A stretch of DNA of 59,934 bases from Clostridiales bacterium GWD2_32_19 (GCA_001795385.1 MGOU01000043.1:1-59934), one strand, 5' to 3'. Shown: positions 16,037-26,738, counted from the first letter of the stretch. The notes: generated by a model not told the origin, from the letters alone. Translations and numbers: made by a program.

Positions 16037-16465
16037 GTGAAGACATACTTACCAAAAGAAAACGAGATTGAAAAGAAATGGTTTATAATCGATGCAGAAG
16101 GAATAGCACTAGGGAGAATTGCAGCTAAGGTTGCAAGCGTACTTAGAGGGAAAAACAAAGTTATATTTACACCTCATTTAGACACAGGAGATTTTGTAAT
16201 AGTTGTCAATGCTGAAAAGGTTCTACTTACAGGAAAGAAACTTGATCAAAAATACTACAGACATCATTCAGGATATATGGGTGGACTTAAATCGACAGTA
16301 TATAGAGAGATGTTAGAAAAGAAACCAGAGTTTGTTATGGAACTTGCAGTTAAAGGCATGTTACCAAAAAACAGACTAGGAAGAAAAATGATTACAAAGC
16401 TTAAAGTATTTAAAGGTACAGAACATAATCATGAAGCACAACAACCAATAGAAATGAAAATCTAA
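16037..16465 (+). CDS. rplM: 50S ribosomal protein L13, 142 aa
   Basis: This is a full-length L13 with the conserved [17 protein letters not shown] start region, [20 protein letters not shown] and the [18 protein letters not shown] region near the C-terminus. L13 is an early assembly protein of the large subunit. The start codon is GTG with ribosome site AAGGAGG. rpsI follows after 23 bp, the usual bacterial L13-S9 operon. Confidence 0.98.
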   Translation: MKTYLPKENEIEKKWFIIDAEGIALGRIAAKVASVLRGKNKVIFTPHLDTGDFVIVVNAEKVLLTGKKLDQKYYRHHSGYMGGLKSTVYREMLEKKPEFVMELAVKGMLPKNRLGRKMITKLKVFKGTEHNHEAQQPIEMKI

Positions 16466-16488
16466 TATAATAAAAGGAGGGATATATC

Positions 16489-16884
16489 TTGGATAGTAAA
16501 AAACAATTTTATGGAACAGGAAGAAGAAAAAGTTCAGTAGCTAGAGTTTATCTAGTACCTGGAAAAGGTAAAATTACTATAAATAAAAGAGACATAGAAG
16601 AATATTTCGGAATAGAAACGTTAAAAGTTATTACAAAACAAGCATTAACAATAACAAATACATTAGAAAAATTTGATATTAACGTAAATGTTCACGGTGG
16701 TGGATTTACAGGTCAAGCAGGAGCAATAAGACTTGGTATAGCTAGAGCATTACTTGAAGCAGATGCAGATCAAAGAAAAATACTTAAACAAGCAGGTTTC
16801 TTAACAAGAGATTCAAGAATGAAAGAAAGAAAAAAATATGGACTAAAGGCTGCAAGACGTGCACCTCAATTCAGCAAAAGATAA
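16489..16884 (+). CDS. rpsI: 30S ribosomal protein S9, 131 aa
   Basis: This is a complete S9 with the signature [20 protein letters not shown] and the C-terminal tail [17 protein letters not shown], whose last Arg reaches the P-site tRNA. The start codon is TTG with ribosome site AAAGGAGG. A strong terminator follows. Confidence 0.98.
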   Translation: MDSKKQFYGTGRRKSSVARVYLVPGKGKITINKRDIEEYFGIETLKVITKQALTITNTLEKFDINVNVHGGGFTGQAGAIRLGIARALLEADADQRKILKQAGFLTRDSRMKERKKYGLKAARRAPQFSKR

Positions 16885-16892
16885 TTTTAAAG

Positions 16893-16916
16893 AAGCTGGC
16901 TATGCCAGCTTTTTTG
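16893..16916 (+). terminator. rplM-rpsI terminator
   Basis: AAGCTGGC, TAT loop, GCCAGCTT, then a T run, immediately after the rpsI stop codon. Confidence 0.93.
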
Positions 16917-17070
16917 TTGTTAAAAGGGAAGTTCTCTAGTGTTGTCATTGTGCTTTTATATTCCTGTTTTTGGGGAATAAAATGTGAGTATTATTATTTA
17001 CAATTTCGCCAAAATGAAGTATAATATAGCAGTAGTATCGAAAAAAGCTAATAAGGAAGAGGCGAATATA

Positions 17071-18045
17071 TTGAAATTTATATTACCAAGATATAAGAAA
17101 GTTGTGACGTTTTTTTTCGCATTAATATTTTTTCTAACTTTATATAGCGTTATTGCAATCGCTGTTTTATTTCATAGCCCTTATACTGAATTTAAGGAGT
17201 ATTGGGTTACTACGGCGATGTCTACTATGGAGCATCAGTATCTTGCAGAAATGCTCGTTTCAGATGATGAGATAGCTGAAATAATGGAGAATAACAAAGT
17301 GATTCAATCAGGTTTGAATGCTGATACGTCTGAAATTTTAATTAAAAAAGGAAAAGGTTCTAGTATTGAGAAGATAGATTTAAGAGGAAAAGGGTATAAA
17401 GGAATAATGTTAGTAATATCAGATCCGTCAAAAGTTTTTGTCGGTAGTGCTAAAGCGGAACAGTCTAAGGGTATGTTTCTTAAAGATATAGTAAAGAAAT
17501 ACGGTGCTGTGGCGGGTATCAACGCTGGTGGATTTATAAATCAAAGTAGCAAGCATGGAGATGCTAGAGAAGCTGACGGTCTTTTAATATCAGAGGGTGT
17601 GATATTAAAGGGAGCTGACGGTGCTTCATATAATGTTATTGGATTTACAGATAAAGATAAATTTATACTTGGGGTACATAACCTTTCGGAAATTAAAAAG
17701 CTAAAAGTAAGAGATGCAGTTTCTTTTGCACCGTTTCTTATTGTTAATGGAAAGCCATCTAAGATAATAGGAAATGGAGGATGGGGTATAAACCCAAGAA
17801 CGGCGATAGGTCAGAAAAAAGATGGAACAGTGCTGCTTCTTGCTATAGACGGCAGACAGGCATCGAGCGTGGGGGCAACTATAGGACAAGTACAAGATAT
17901 TATGATGGAATACGGAGCATATAACGCAACAAACCTAGATGGTGGGTCATCAACGATAATGGTTTATAAAGACGAGATTATAAATAATCCGTGTAGCTTG
18001 AAGACAGGAAGATTTTTGCCGGATGCATTTTTAGTGAGAGAGTAA
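17071..18045 (+). CDS. Phosphodiester glycosidase (NAGPA) domain protein, membrane anchored, 324 aa
   Basis: The C-terminal domain carries the NAGPA/DUF2233 pattern: AGINAGGF, then INPRTAIGQKKDG, LLLAIDGRQ and NATNLDGGSSTIM. Relatives remove GlcNAc-1-phosphate caps or act in exopolysaccharide and wall glycan metabolism. A single N-terminal membrane segment (VTFFFALIFFLTLYSVIAI) with basic residues before it anchors the domain outside the cell. I prefer the TTG at 17071, which has ribosome site AAGGAAGAGG. A longer frame from GTG 16984 is open but lacks a good site. It is a single gene between rpsI and dnaE. Confidence 0.82.
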   Translation: MKFILPRYKKVVTFFFALIFFLTLYSVIAIAVLFHSPYTEFKEYWVTTAMSTMEHQYLAEMLVSDDEIAEIMENNKVIQSGLNADTSEILIKKGKGSSIEKIDLRGKGYKGIMLVISDPSKVFVGSAKAEQSKGMFLKDIVKKYGAVAGINAGGFINQSSKHGDAREADGLLISEGVILKGADGASYNVIGFTDKDKFILGVHNLSEIKKLKVRDAVSFAPFLIVNGKPSKIIGNGGWGINPRTAIGQKKDGTVLLLAIDGRQASSVGATIGQVQDIMMEYGAYNATNLDGGSSTIMVYKDEIINNPCSLKTGRFLPDAFLVRE

Positions 18046-18173
18046 GGAATGATGTATGAGGGATAGTGTACATCATTTTTTATATTTTAAAAGTAATTAT
18101 TAAAAGAAAATTGCAAGATATGTAGATATTTGATATAATAAAGTTAGTTATTAGTATAAAGACGAAATCCTCA

Positions 18174-18205
18174 GGCACTAATGTGCCACTCCCCTAACAA
18201 GGGAG
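18174..18205 (+). promoter_or_regulatory. Two small hairpins in the dnaE leader
   Basis: GGCAC (18174-18178) pairs with GTGCC (18183-18187), and CTCCC (18189-18193) pairs with GGGAG (18201-18205), just before the dnaE ribosome site. They may affect mRNA stability. No known riboswitch is recognised. Confidence 0.4.
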
Positions 18206-18228
18206 CTGTACGAAGAAAGGAACAGACT

Positions 18229-21200
18229 ATGGAAAATCTAAAATTTACGCATCTACATGTACATACAGAATATAGTCTGCTTGACGGATTGGCTAGGGTT
18301 AAGGATATTATTAAGCGTGCTAAAGAGCTTGATATGGATAGCCTTGCAATAACTGATCACGGAAGCATGTTCGGGGTTATCGAGTTTTACAAAGAGGCTA
18401 AGAAACAGGGAATCAAGCCTATAATAGGGTGTGAGGTTTATGTTGCACCACGTACTAGGTTTGACAGGGAACCGAAAATTGATGATGAGAGATATCATCT
18501 TGTTTTGCTTGCAGAAAATAATGAGGGGTATAGAAATCTTGTTAAAATAGTATCTAGAAGCTATGTTGAAGGCTTTTATTATAAACCAAGAGTAGATAAA
18601 GATTTACTAAAAGAGTATAGCAAAGGACTTATAGCTACAAGTGCTTGTATGAGTGGAGTAGTAGCTAGAAGGCTAATGAAACATGGGTATGAAGATGCTA
18701 AAGATGTGGCGCTTGAATATAGAGATATATTTGGAGAAGGCAACTTTTTCTTGGAAATTCAGCATAACACATTGCCAGAACAACAACCAGTAAATGAGCA
18801 ACTGATTAAGATGAGCAAAGAGACAGGTATTGGACTGGTTATAACGAATGATGTGCATTATACATATGAAGATGATTATAAATCTCACGATATACTTTTA
18901 TGCATACAGACGGCAAAAACCGTGGATGATGAAAATAGAATGAGAATGGACAAAAATGATTTTTATTTAAAATCAAAACAAGAAGTTTACGAAAAGTTTA
19001 AACATGTTTATGAGGCAATGGAAAATACATATAAGATAGCAGAACGTTGCAATGTTGAGTTTGAGTTTAATGTGACAAAAATGCCAAAGTTTGATGTGCC
19101 AGAGGGATATAAGCCACACGAGTACTTGAATATGTTATGTGAGAAAGGTTTAGCTGAAAGATATAAAGATATTACTGAGGATCTAAAAGCTAGGATGGAG
19201 TATGAGCTTGGAATAATAAATCAAATGGAGTTTGTAGATTACTTCTTGATTGTGTGGGATTTTATAAGATATGCAAAGGAAAAGGACATAGCTGTAGGCC
19301 CTGGACGTGGTTCGGGAGCAGGAAGTATTGTCGCATATGTGCTTAAGATAACAAATGTGGATCCGATAAAATATGGTCTTATATTTGAGAGATTTTTGAA
19401 TCCTGAGAGAATAAGCATGCCCGACTTCGATATAGATTTTTGCTATGAGCGACGTGGTGAAGTTATTGAGTATGTTATAGAAAAGTATGGGAAAGAGAGA
19501 GTAGCGCAAATTATAACATTTGGTACAATGTCTGCAAGATCGGTTATAAGAGATGTGGGTAGGGCTTTAAACATGGCTTACAGTGAAGTGGATATGATTG
19601 CCAAGATGATTCCATTTGAGATAAAAATAACGATAGATAAGGCGCTTGAAGTGAATTCTCAGCTAAAGGGTTTTTATGATAATGATGAGAAAATAAAATA
19701 TTTAATAGATATGGCACGCAAACTAGAGGGAATACCTCGTCATTCATCTACACACGCGGCTGGAGTTGTTATAGCGGATAGACCGATTGACGAATATATA
19801 CCGCTTTCTATGAATGACGACATGCCTGTAACTCAGTTTACGATGGGTACAGTAGAGGAATTAGGTTTGCTTAAAATGGACTTTTTAGGGCTTAGGACTC
19901 TTACTGTTATACAAAATGCAATTAGTCAAATAAAGTATAATTACGGCAAAGTGATTGATCTTGATACACTACCACTTGAAGATGAAAAGGTATTTAAAAT
20001 AATATCAGATGGCAATACGCAAGGTGTTTTTCAGCTTGAGAGCAAGGGTATGACTAGTTTTATGAAGGACTTGAAGCCAGACTGTATAGAAGACATAATT
20101 GCTGGTGTTTCGCTGTATAGACCTGGGCCAATGGATTTTATACCAAAGTACATAAGGGGAAAAAAGACTCCGAAAGAGATTGAGTATCAGATTGATGAGC
20201 TAGAACCAATACTTAAATCCACTTATGGGTGTATAGTTTATCAAGAGCAGGTTATGCAGATAGTTAGACAGCTTGCAGGTTATTCTTTAGGAAGAAGTGA
20301 TTTGGTCCGTCGTGCGATGGGTAAGAAAAAGATGGATGTCATGATTAAAGAAAAACAAGTGTTTTTATACGGAGATAAGGAAAGTGGAATAGAAGGTTGT
20401 GTTGCACGCGGGATACCAGAGCATTTGGCTGAAGTAATATTTAATGAAATGATTGATTTTGCAAACTATGCATTCAATAAGTCTCATGCGGCATGTTATG
20501 CAGTAATTGCTTATCAAACTGCCTATCTTAAGACTTACTACCCAGCTGAATTTATGGCGGCTACGATGACTTCTGTTATGGATTCACTTGATAAGGTAGG
20601 AGAATACATATATGATTCTAAAAAAATTGGTATAAGTATATTGCCTCCAGATATTAATGAGGGTTACAGTAAGTTTTCTGTGTCAAATGGCAATATCAGA
20701 TATGCACTATCTGCTATAAAAAATGTAGGAACAGCAGTTATCGAGGATGTTGTTAAGGAAAGAAAGATTAACGGAGTTTTTAAGAGTATGACAGATTTTC
20801 TAGAAAGAATGGTAAAATACAACATCAACAAAAGATGCGTGGAAAGCTTGATAAAAGCTGGGGCTTTCGATTCGCTAGAGGGAAAGAGAAGCCAATACCT
20901 GACTGTATATGAAAAGCTGCTAGAAGCAATTCATCAAAAGGATAGGAAAAATATTATAGGACAAATAGATATGTTTGCACTTAATGGAGAAGATACAGCA
21001 GAGGTAAAAGAAGAATTGCCGAAGATGGAGGAATTTAATAAGAAGATATTTTTAAATATGGAAAAGGAAGTTCTAGGTATATATGTAAGCGGGCATCCGC
21101 TGGAGGGTTACATGGAAATAATTAATAAATATACAACGACAACCACATCCGAATTGAATCAAAAAGATGAACACACTGAAGAATATATAAAGCATGATGG

Positions 21201-21690
21201 TGAAATGGTTACAATAGTAGGAATAGTATCGAAGAAAACGATTAAGACTACGAAAAACTATAAGCAAATGGCATTTGTAGAAATAGAAGATTTATATGGT
21301 ATTGTAGAACTTATCGTTTTTCCTAATTTATATGATGAATACATGAGAGATATTCAGGTGGATGATATAATAATAGTTCAAGGCAGGCTGACGATAAAAG
21401 AAGATGAGGGAGTAAAAATTATATGCAATAAAATAAAACCCATTGAAGATTTGATGCAAGATGAGAGAACTAGAAGGAAAATTGTGATAAGCGTACAAGA
21501 CATGAATGACAAAGAAGTATTTGATAAAATAAAGGGTATACTAAATCTATATCAGGGTGATGTAGAGGTAAACATACATACAAAAAATGATGATAAAATT
21601 CGTACAGCAAAGATGAAAGTGGCACTTGAGGACGAGATGATAGAGAAGCTTGAGGAGTTGCTTGGAGAAGAAAATGTCAAAGTCATTTAG
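18229..21690 (+). CDS. dnaE: DNA polymerase III alpha subunit DnaE, 1153 aa
   Basis: The N-terminal PHP domain begins THLHVHTEYSLLDG. The polymerase active site motif PDFDIDF lies near residues 398-404 with the two catalytic Asp residues. The GPGRGSGAGSIVAYVL loop, SHAACYAVIAYQTAYLKTYY, a helix-hairpin-helix region and an OB-fold near residue 990 follow in normal order. The length is typical of DnaE1/DnaE3-type enzymes. The ATG at 18229 has ribosome site GAAAGGA; an upstream in-frame ATG at 18181 lies within the hairpin leader and is less likely. In Firmicutes, DnaE works beside PolC in replication. Confidence 0.97.
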   Translation: MENLKFTHLHVHTEYSLLDGLARVKDIIKRAKELDMDSLAITDHGSMFGVIEFYKEAKKQGIKPIIGCEVYVAPRTRFDREPKIDDERYHLVLLAENNEGYRNLVKIVSRSYVEGFYYKPRVDKDLLKEYSKGLIATSACMSGVVARRLMKHGYEDAKDVALEYRDIFGEGNFFLEIQHNTLPEQQPVNEQLIKMSKETGIGLVITNDVHYTYEDDYKSHDILLCIQTAKTVDDENRMRMDKNDFYLKSKQEVYEKFKHVYEAMENTYKIAERCNVEFEFNVTKMPKFDVPEGYKPHEYLNMLCEKGLAERYKDITEDLKARMEYELGIINQMEFVDYFLIVWDFIRYAKEKDIAVGPGRGSGAGSIVAYVLKITNVDPIKYGLIFERFLNPERISMPDFDIDFCYERRGEVIEYVIEKYGKERVAQIITFGTMSARSVIRDVGRALNMAYSEVDMIAKMIPFEIKITIDKALEVNSQLKGFYDNDEKIKYLIDMARKLEGIPRHSSTHAAGVVIADRPIDEYIPLSMNDDMPVTQFTMGTVEELGLLKMDFLGLRTLTVIQNAISQIKYNYGKVIDLDTLPLEDEKVFKIISDGNTQGVFQLESKGMTSFMKDLKPDCIEDIIAGVSLYRPGPMDFIPKYIRGKKTPKEIEYQIDELEPILKSTYGCIVYQEQVMQIVRQLAGYSLGRSDLVRRAMGKKKMDVMIKEKQVFLYGDKESGIEGCVARGIPEHLAEVIFNEMIDFANYAFNKSHAACYAVIAYQTAYLKTYYPAEFMAATMTSVMDSLDKVGEYIYDSKKIGISILPPDINEGYSKFSVSNGNIRYALSAIKNVGTAVIEDVVKERKINGVFKSMTDFLERMVKYNINKRCVESLIKAGAFDSLEGKRSQYLTVYEKLLEAIHQKDRKNIIGQIDMFALNGEDTAEVKEELPKMEEFNKKIFLNMEKEVLGIYVSGHPLEGYMEIINKYTTTTTSELNQKDEHTEEYIKHDGEMVTIVGIVSKKTIKTTKNYKQMAFVEIEDLYGIVELIVFPNLYDEYMRDIQVDDIIIVQGRLTIKEDEGVKIICNKIKPIEDLMQDERTRRKIVISVQDMNDKEVFDKIKGILNLYQGDVEVNIHTKNDDKIRTAKMKVALEDEMIEKLEELLGEENVKVI

Positions 21691-21831
21691 GTAGGCGTGG
21701 TAAAAAATGTAATGAATCTTTTCTGCAGAAGCAACTGAAAATTAGACCTTAGAGGGATTAAATAATTATAGTAATTGGGAGGAAAACAAAAAGCTAATAC
21801 TAGCACTAAAGATTAACAGGGAGGTTTTACC

Positions 21832-22473
21832 ATGAAATTTAACAAATATATATCTATTCTTATATTTTTATCTATTATAGGTAATATATTAGTTTACCCT
21901 TATTTGCCAGATGTGATTCCAGTTCATTGGGGTATAAATGGAGAAGTTAATGGGCACGGGGAAAAATGGATGAGTTTTATAACAGCATTACTGCCTCTGG
22001 GTATGTATTTATTAGCATATTTGGCACCTTTCATTGATCCTAAAAGAGAAAATTACAAATTACATGCAACGGCGTACTCATATATCACAATTGCTGTTGT
22101 AATATTTTTAATTATTTTGCACTGGCTGACGGTTGCGGTGAATTTTTATGATAATATTGATGTTGTATTTTCAATGAGAGTCATATTTGGATTGCTCTTT
22201 GTTGTGTTAGGAAAATATATGAGACAACTTAAATTTAACTATTTTGCTGGTATAAGGACACCATGGACTTTAGCAAGTGAAGAGGTATGGAATAAAACGC
22301 ATGATTTGGGTGGATATGTTTTTATGATACTTGGGATAATAATGCTAGCAACTATTTTTTTAAGTCATGAGATAGGATTTGCTATAATGATGATTGGTGT
22401 AATAGTTCTTACTTTAGGATTATTTATATACTCATATTTTGAATTCGCAAGGATTAGAAAAAATAATAAGTGA
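21832..22473 (+). CDS. SdpI/DUF1648 family membrane protein, 213 aa
   Basis: The protein has about six membrane segments. The N-terminal DUF1648 region contains DVIPVHWGINGEVNGHGEKW, and the C-terminal SdpI-like part contains NYFAGIRTPWTLASEEVWNK followed by THDLGGYVF. SdpI gives Bacillus immunity to the SdpC toxin; many relatives exist without a toxin gene, as here, and may have other signalling or envelope roles. Ribosome site GGGAGG. No SdpC-like or SdpR-like regulator gene is adjacent. Confidence 0.87.
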   Translation: MKFNKYISILIFLSIIGNILVYPYLPDVIPVHWGINGEVNGHGEKWMSFITALLPLGMYLLAYLAPFIDPKRENYKLHATAYSYITIAVVIFLIILHWLTVAVNFYDNIDVVFSMRVIFGLLFVVLGKYMRQLKFNYFAGIRTPWTLASEEVWNKTHDLGGYVFMILGIIMLATIFLSHEIGFAIMMIGVIVLTLGLFIYSYFEFARIRKNNK

Positions 22474-22562
22474 AAAATAGATTATGATTGATTATTTTGT
22501 AGATTTAAGGTAAAATGGGTAAATAAATATTATAAAAAGGAAAAATATATTGAATATAAAGG

Positions 22563-22603
22563 GATAGTGTAGTATTTAGTACTAAAAATATTTTGCACTA
22601 CCA
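22563..22603 (+). promoter_or_regulatory. Recurrent 5' UTR hairpin leader, copy 2 (pfkA)
   Basis: This begins GGATAGTGTAGTATTTAG and ends AAATATTTTGCACTACCAG. Its outer arms AGTG and CACT and inner TATTT and AAATA arms pair. It lies about 20 bp before the pfkA start codon. It matches 42498-42538 closely and 12154-12194 in part. Confidence 0.8.
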
Positions 22604-22625
22604 GAAAATAGAGGGGGAGAAATAA

Positions 22626-23600
22626 ATGAGTAAAGTTAAAACGATTGGAGTATTAACAAGTGGTGGAGATGCGCCAGGGATGAATGCGTGTGTTAGAGCT
22701 ATTGTAAGATATGCTTTACATAATGGACTTAGAGTTAAAGGAATAAAAAGAGGTTATGCGGGGCTGTTAGATGAAGAAATCTTTGAGTTTACTCACAGAA
22801 GTGAGGTTGCTGAGATAATACACAGGGGTGGTACTATTTTATTTACAGCTAGATCAAAGGAGTTTTTTGAGGAAGAGTATAGAGTAAAAGGTGCAGAAAT
22901 AATTAAAAAGCATGAAATTGATGCTCTTATAGTTATAGGGGGAAATGGATCTTATAAAGGAGCAGAAGATTTAGCAAGACTTGGAATTAATGTTATTGGG
23001 TTGCCGGGAACGATAGATTTAGACATAGGTAGTACGGATTATACAATAGGATTTGATACATCTGTAAATATAGTTATGGATGCGATAAACAGAATAAGAG
23101 ATACATCTAACTCACATGAAAGATGCAGCCTCGTTGAAGTAATGGGAAGGCATGCAGGACATATAGCTTTATGGGCTGGGATAGCTGGTGGAGCTGATCT
23201 TATTCTTTTACCTGAGCACAAGGATACGATAACGGATGATGATATAGTAAATGCTGTAATGGAGGATAAAAGAGAAAATCATACACATAGTTTAATCGTG
23301 GTTGCAGAAGGATTTGGGGGAAGCGATAGACTCGCAAAATTAATTGAAGAAAGAACAGGAATAGAAACCAGAGCAACGATACTTGGATATCTACAAAGAG
23401 GTGGAAGTCCTACAGCACTAGACAGAGTACGTGCTACAATGATGGGTGTAAAGGCAGTAGAAGTCTTGCTAGAAGGCAAAGAAAATAGAATAATAAATTA
23501 TAGGGATGGGAAATATATAGATGATGATATACATGAAGCAAATCAAATGACAAAGAGTATAGATGAAAGAATGTACGATATTTCGAAGATAGTTGGGTAA
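22626..23600 (+). CDS. pfkA: ATP-dependent 6-phosphofructokinase, 324 aa
   Basis: This is a full-length bacterial Pfk with the nucleotide loop LTSGGDAPGMNACVRA, GGNGSYKGA, and the substrate region GLPGTIDLDIGSTDYTIGFD with catalytic Asp and Thr. EVMGRHAGHIALWAG and ILGYLQRGGSPTALDR follow. It phosphorylates fructose-6-phosphate in glycolysis. Variation in the catalytic loop (GTIDLDI rather than GTIDNDI) is worth noting but does not remove the catalytic Asp. Ribosome site GAGGGGGAG. A recurrent hairpin leader precedes it. Confidence 0.96.
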   Translation: MSKVKTIGVLTSGGDAPGMNACVRAIVRYALHNGLRVKGIKRGYAGLLDEEIFEFTHRSEVAEIIHRGGTILFTARSKEFFEEEYRVKGAEIIKKHEIDALIVIGGNGSYKGAEDLARLGINVIGLPGTIDLDIGSTDYTIGFDTSVNIVMDAINRIRDTSNSHERCSLVEVMGRHAGHIALWAGIAGGADLILLPEHKDTITDDDIVNAVMEDKRENHTHSLIVVAEGFGGSDRLAKLIEERTGIETRATILGYLQRGGSPTALDRVRATMMGVKAVEVLLEGKENRIINYRDGKYIDDDIHEANQMTKSIDERMYDISKIVG

Positions 23601-23613
23601 AGGTATCACACCT

Positions 23614-23670
23614 AACCTTTCCTAATTTAGGAGAGGAACCCAAAAACACATAACGCGAGTTATGTGTTTT
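23614..23670 (+). terminator. pfkA terminator region
   Basis: A first hairpin (TTCCTAA with TTTAGGA) is followed by AAACACATAAC, GCGA loop, GTTATGTGTTT at 23644-23669 with a short T run. The ribosome site of the next gene follows at once, so some read-through into the peptidase gene is likely. Confidence 0.7.
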
Positions 23671-23688
23671 GTTGAAAGGGGAATATAT

Positions 23689-26619
23689 ATGCCGTATGAG
23701 GTAGGAAAAAAGTATCACGGATTTATACTGAAGGAAGAAAGAGAAGTAAAAGATATAAGCTCTGTATGCAGACTTTTTGAGCATGAAAAAACTGGAGCAA
23801 GATTACTATATATATCAAATGAGGATGAAAATAAGGTTTTTTCCATAACTTTTAGAACTCCGCCGAGCGATAATAAAGGAATACCTCATATATTAGAGCA
23901 TTCGGTTTTATGTGGATCTAGAAAATTTCCAACGAGGGAGCCATTTGTTGAACTCCTAAAAAGTTCGCAAAAGACTTTTTTGAATGCAAGTACCTATCCA
24001 GACAAGACTATGTATCCTGTTGCGAGTATGAATAATAAGGATCTGCAGAATTTAATGGATGTATATTTAGATGCAGTTTTTTATCCTAATATATATAAGA
24101 AGGAAGAAATTTTTTTGCAAGAAGGTTGGCATTATGAGCTAAAAGATAACAATGATGACTTGATATACAAGGGCGTTGTATATAATGAAATGAAGGGAAT
24201 ACTCTCGGACCCAGTAGAAACTATTGTTCAAAAAAGTTTTAAACATATGTATCCTAATACTTGTTATAGTAATGAATCAGGTGGAAATCCCGAAGAAATA
24301 GTAAAGCTGAAATACGAAGACTTCTTGGAATTTCATAAAAAGTACTATCATCCATCAAATAGCTATATATATATGTACGGCAATGGAGATATAGACACTT
24401 ACTTAAGCTTTATAGATAGGGAATATTTAAACGATTTTGAAAAGAAAGAGATAGAATCAAGAATAAAACTACAACACAGTTTTGAAGCTATGAGAGAATA
24501 TGAGAGTGAGTATCCAATAAGCAAGGATGAAGATGAGAAGGACAAGTCATATTTTGCTTTGAGTTTTGTGGCAGGAAATGCTTTAAATAGAGAGTTGGCA
24601 CTTGCTATAGAAATACTAGGTGATGTGCTTATGGGGAACAACTCGTCACCTCTTAAAAAGACACTGCTTGAGTCAGGAATAGCAAAAGATTTTGCACTAG
24701 ATGCAGGGAATGACCCGACTTTGCAACCGAGTATAAATATATATGCTTTCGAAGCTGATAATAAGAAGAAAGAACTATTTAAGAAAATAGTTTTTGATAG
24801 ACTTGAAAAACTGATAACTGAAAAAATAGATCCTGAACTAATACAGGGAACGATAAACAAAAAGGAATTTATACTAAGAGAAGCTAATGCAGGGTCGTAT
24901 CCAAAGGGATACATATACAATATAGAGGTAATGAAAACTTGGTTATATGATGGCAATCCAATAGATGCTATTGAATACGGTAAGCAATTAGATATAATGA
25001 AAATTAAATTCGTAGAAGGATATTTTGAAAATATTATAAGAACATATATTTTAAATAATACACACGCTATATATGTAACTCTTAAACCGAAAAAAGGATT
25101 GTCAGAAAAAAAGATAAAGAATGAAAAGATGGAGCTAAAAAAGATTAAAAAATCAATGAATAAAGATCAGATAAACGAGCTTGTAGAAAAAACAATTAAA
25201 CTTATAGAGATACAAGGAACAGAAGACACCAAAGAAAATTTAGAAAAGATACCGAGATTAGGTATAGCTGATGTGAAAAAGGAAGATACATGGATTGATT
25301 TAGAAAGTAAAGAGACAGAGGGTATACGTACTTTGTACTACAGTGAGTCAACTAACAAAATTATGTATACAACTCTAATATTTGATTTGAAAACTGTGGA
25401 TAAAGAAATGATAAAGTATATCACATTATTTAGAATTGCACTGGGGGAACTTAGCACTGTAAATTATAAATATGATGATCTTGCAAAAATGATTGATAAA
25501 AATATAGGTGGATTTAAAATAATAACAAGAAATATAGTAGAATTTAATAAACCTGAACACTACGAACCACAGCTAGTTATAGCTATTAAAGGATTAACAT
25601 CAAAATCAAAAGAAATGTTTGAGATTTTAAGTGAAATAATGCAAAACACAAAGTTTGATGATGATAATAAAACACATGAAATAATAAAAATGTTACGGTC
25701 AAATATTAAAAGTGCTATATCCATGGATGGGATAGAGGCTGCGGCAGATAAACTAACTGCAAGCTTTATGGAATCATCAAGATATAATGAGTTTGCTGCA
25801 GGATTTGATTTCTATAACTTTTTAATAGATTTAGATGATAATTTTGATAAAAAGAAGGAAGAAATAAAGACAAATTTACAAAAACTAAAAGAAATAATAT
25901 TCAATAAGAAATACATGTATATGCTGGTGGTGTGCGATAAAGATGATTATAGTACATTCGAAGAAAATATAAAAGTAGTGATTGAAAATATAGGCACGAA
26001 GGAACTTGACAAAAAAGAATATGTATTCGATGAAGAAAGTAAAAAGCTGGGTCTTACAACACAATCTGATGGCCAATATGTAGCAAAAGGATATAGGTAC
26101 GACAAGCTAGGCTATGAGTATTCAGGAAAGCAAATGGTTTTAAAGAAGATACTAGGACTTGATTATTTGTGGAATGAAGTAAGGGTTAAAGGTGGAGCAT
26201 ACGGTAGTACAGTATTAGGAAGCTCTTTAGGAAACCTTATAATGGTGTCATGGCAAGACCCTAATCTAAAAGAAACATTAGATATATATGATAATGCATA
26301 TAAATACCTGGAAAACCTAGACATTGATATGACAGAGATAGAGAAATATATAGTAAGCATAATAGGGGCACTTGATCCACCGTTCTCAACGCCATATCAT
26401 AAAGCATATACCTTTGAATATAAGATGTCTTCAGGAATAACAAAAGAACTTCAACAAAAATTTAGAGATGATGTACTAGATACAAAGATAGAAGATATAA
26501 AAAACTTTAGCAAAATGCTAAAAGAAATAATGGAGCATGGGCATATATGTGTTCTAGGGAGTGAAGGGAAGATAAAAGAGAATAAAGATATATTTGATAA
26601 GATTGAGAGAGTAAAGTAA
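23689..26619 (+). CDS. M16C family zinc metallopeptidase (PreP-like), 976 aa
   Basis: The inverted zinc motif HILEH (about residues 67-71) sits in the M16C signature GIPHILEHSVLCGSRKFP. The length, near 980 residues, and the two-fold repeat of M16 domains fit the presequence protease/insulinase class, which closes as a clamshell around small peptides. The C-terminal half keeps the YRYDKLGYEYSGKQ and GGAYGS type motifs. No signal peptide is seen, so it probably degrades peptides in the cytoplasm. The ATG at 23689 has ribosome site GAAAGGGG. Confidence 0.92.
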   Translation: MPYEVGKKYHGFILKEEREVKDISSVCRLFEHEKTGARLLYISNEDENKVFSITFRTPPSDNKGIPHILEHSVLCGSRKFPTREPFVELLKSSQKTFLNASTYPDKTMYPVASMNNKDLQNLMDVYLDAVFYPNIYKKEEIFLQEGWHYELKDNNDDLIYKGVVYNEMKGILSDPVETIVQKSFKHMYPNTCYSNESGGNPEEIVKLKYEDFLEFHKKYYHPSNSYIYMYGNGDIDTYLSFIDREYLNDFEKKEIESRIKLQHSFEAMREYESEYPISKDEDEKDKSYFALSFVAGNALNRELALAIEILGDVLMGNNSSPLKKTLLESGIAKDFALDAGNDPTLQPSINIYAFEADNKKKELFKKIVFDRLEKLITEKIDPELIQGTINKKEFILREANAGSYPKGYIYNIEVMKTWLYDGNPIDAIEYGKQLDIMKIKFVEGYFENIIRTYILNNTHAIYVTLKPKKGLSEKKIKNEKMELKKIKKSMNKDQINELVEKTIKLIEIQGTEDTKENLEKIPRLGIADVKKEDTWIDLESKETEGIRTLYYSESTNKIMYTTLIFDLKTVDKEMIKYITLFRIALGELSTVNYKYDDLAKMIDKNIGGFKIITRNIVEFNKPEHYEPQLVIAIKGLTSKSKEMFEILSEIMQNTKFDDDNKTHEIIKMLRSNIKSAISMDGIEAAADKLTASFMESSRYNEFAAGFDFYNFLIDLDDNFDKKKEEIKTNLQKLKEIIFNKKYMYMLVVCDKDDYSTFEENIKVVIENIGTKELDKKEYVFDEESKKLGLTTQSDGQYVAKGYRYDKLGYEYSGKQMVLKKILGLDYLWNEVRVKGGAYGSTVLGSSLGNLIMVSWQDPNLKETLDIYDNAYKYLENLDIDMTEIEKYIVSIIGALDPPFSTPYHKAYTFEYKMSSGITKELQQKFRDDVLDTKIEDIKNFSKMLKEIMEHGHICVLGSEGKIKENKDIFDKIERVK

Positions 26620-26636
26620 GGATTGTAAAACATAAG

Positions 26637-26667
26637 AAAATGTCAGCATACGCTTGACATTTTTTTA
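26637..26667 (+). terminator. Terminator after the M16C gene
   Basis: AAAATGTCA pairs with TGACATTTT, followed by TTTT. A terminator with similar sequence follows the gene at 26822-29548. Confidence 0.85.
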
Positions 26668-26738
26668 CATTTAAGATATAATAATAAATGCATTTTAAAG
26701 ATAAAGTGACATAAACATCCAAATAATACAAAAAAAGG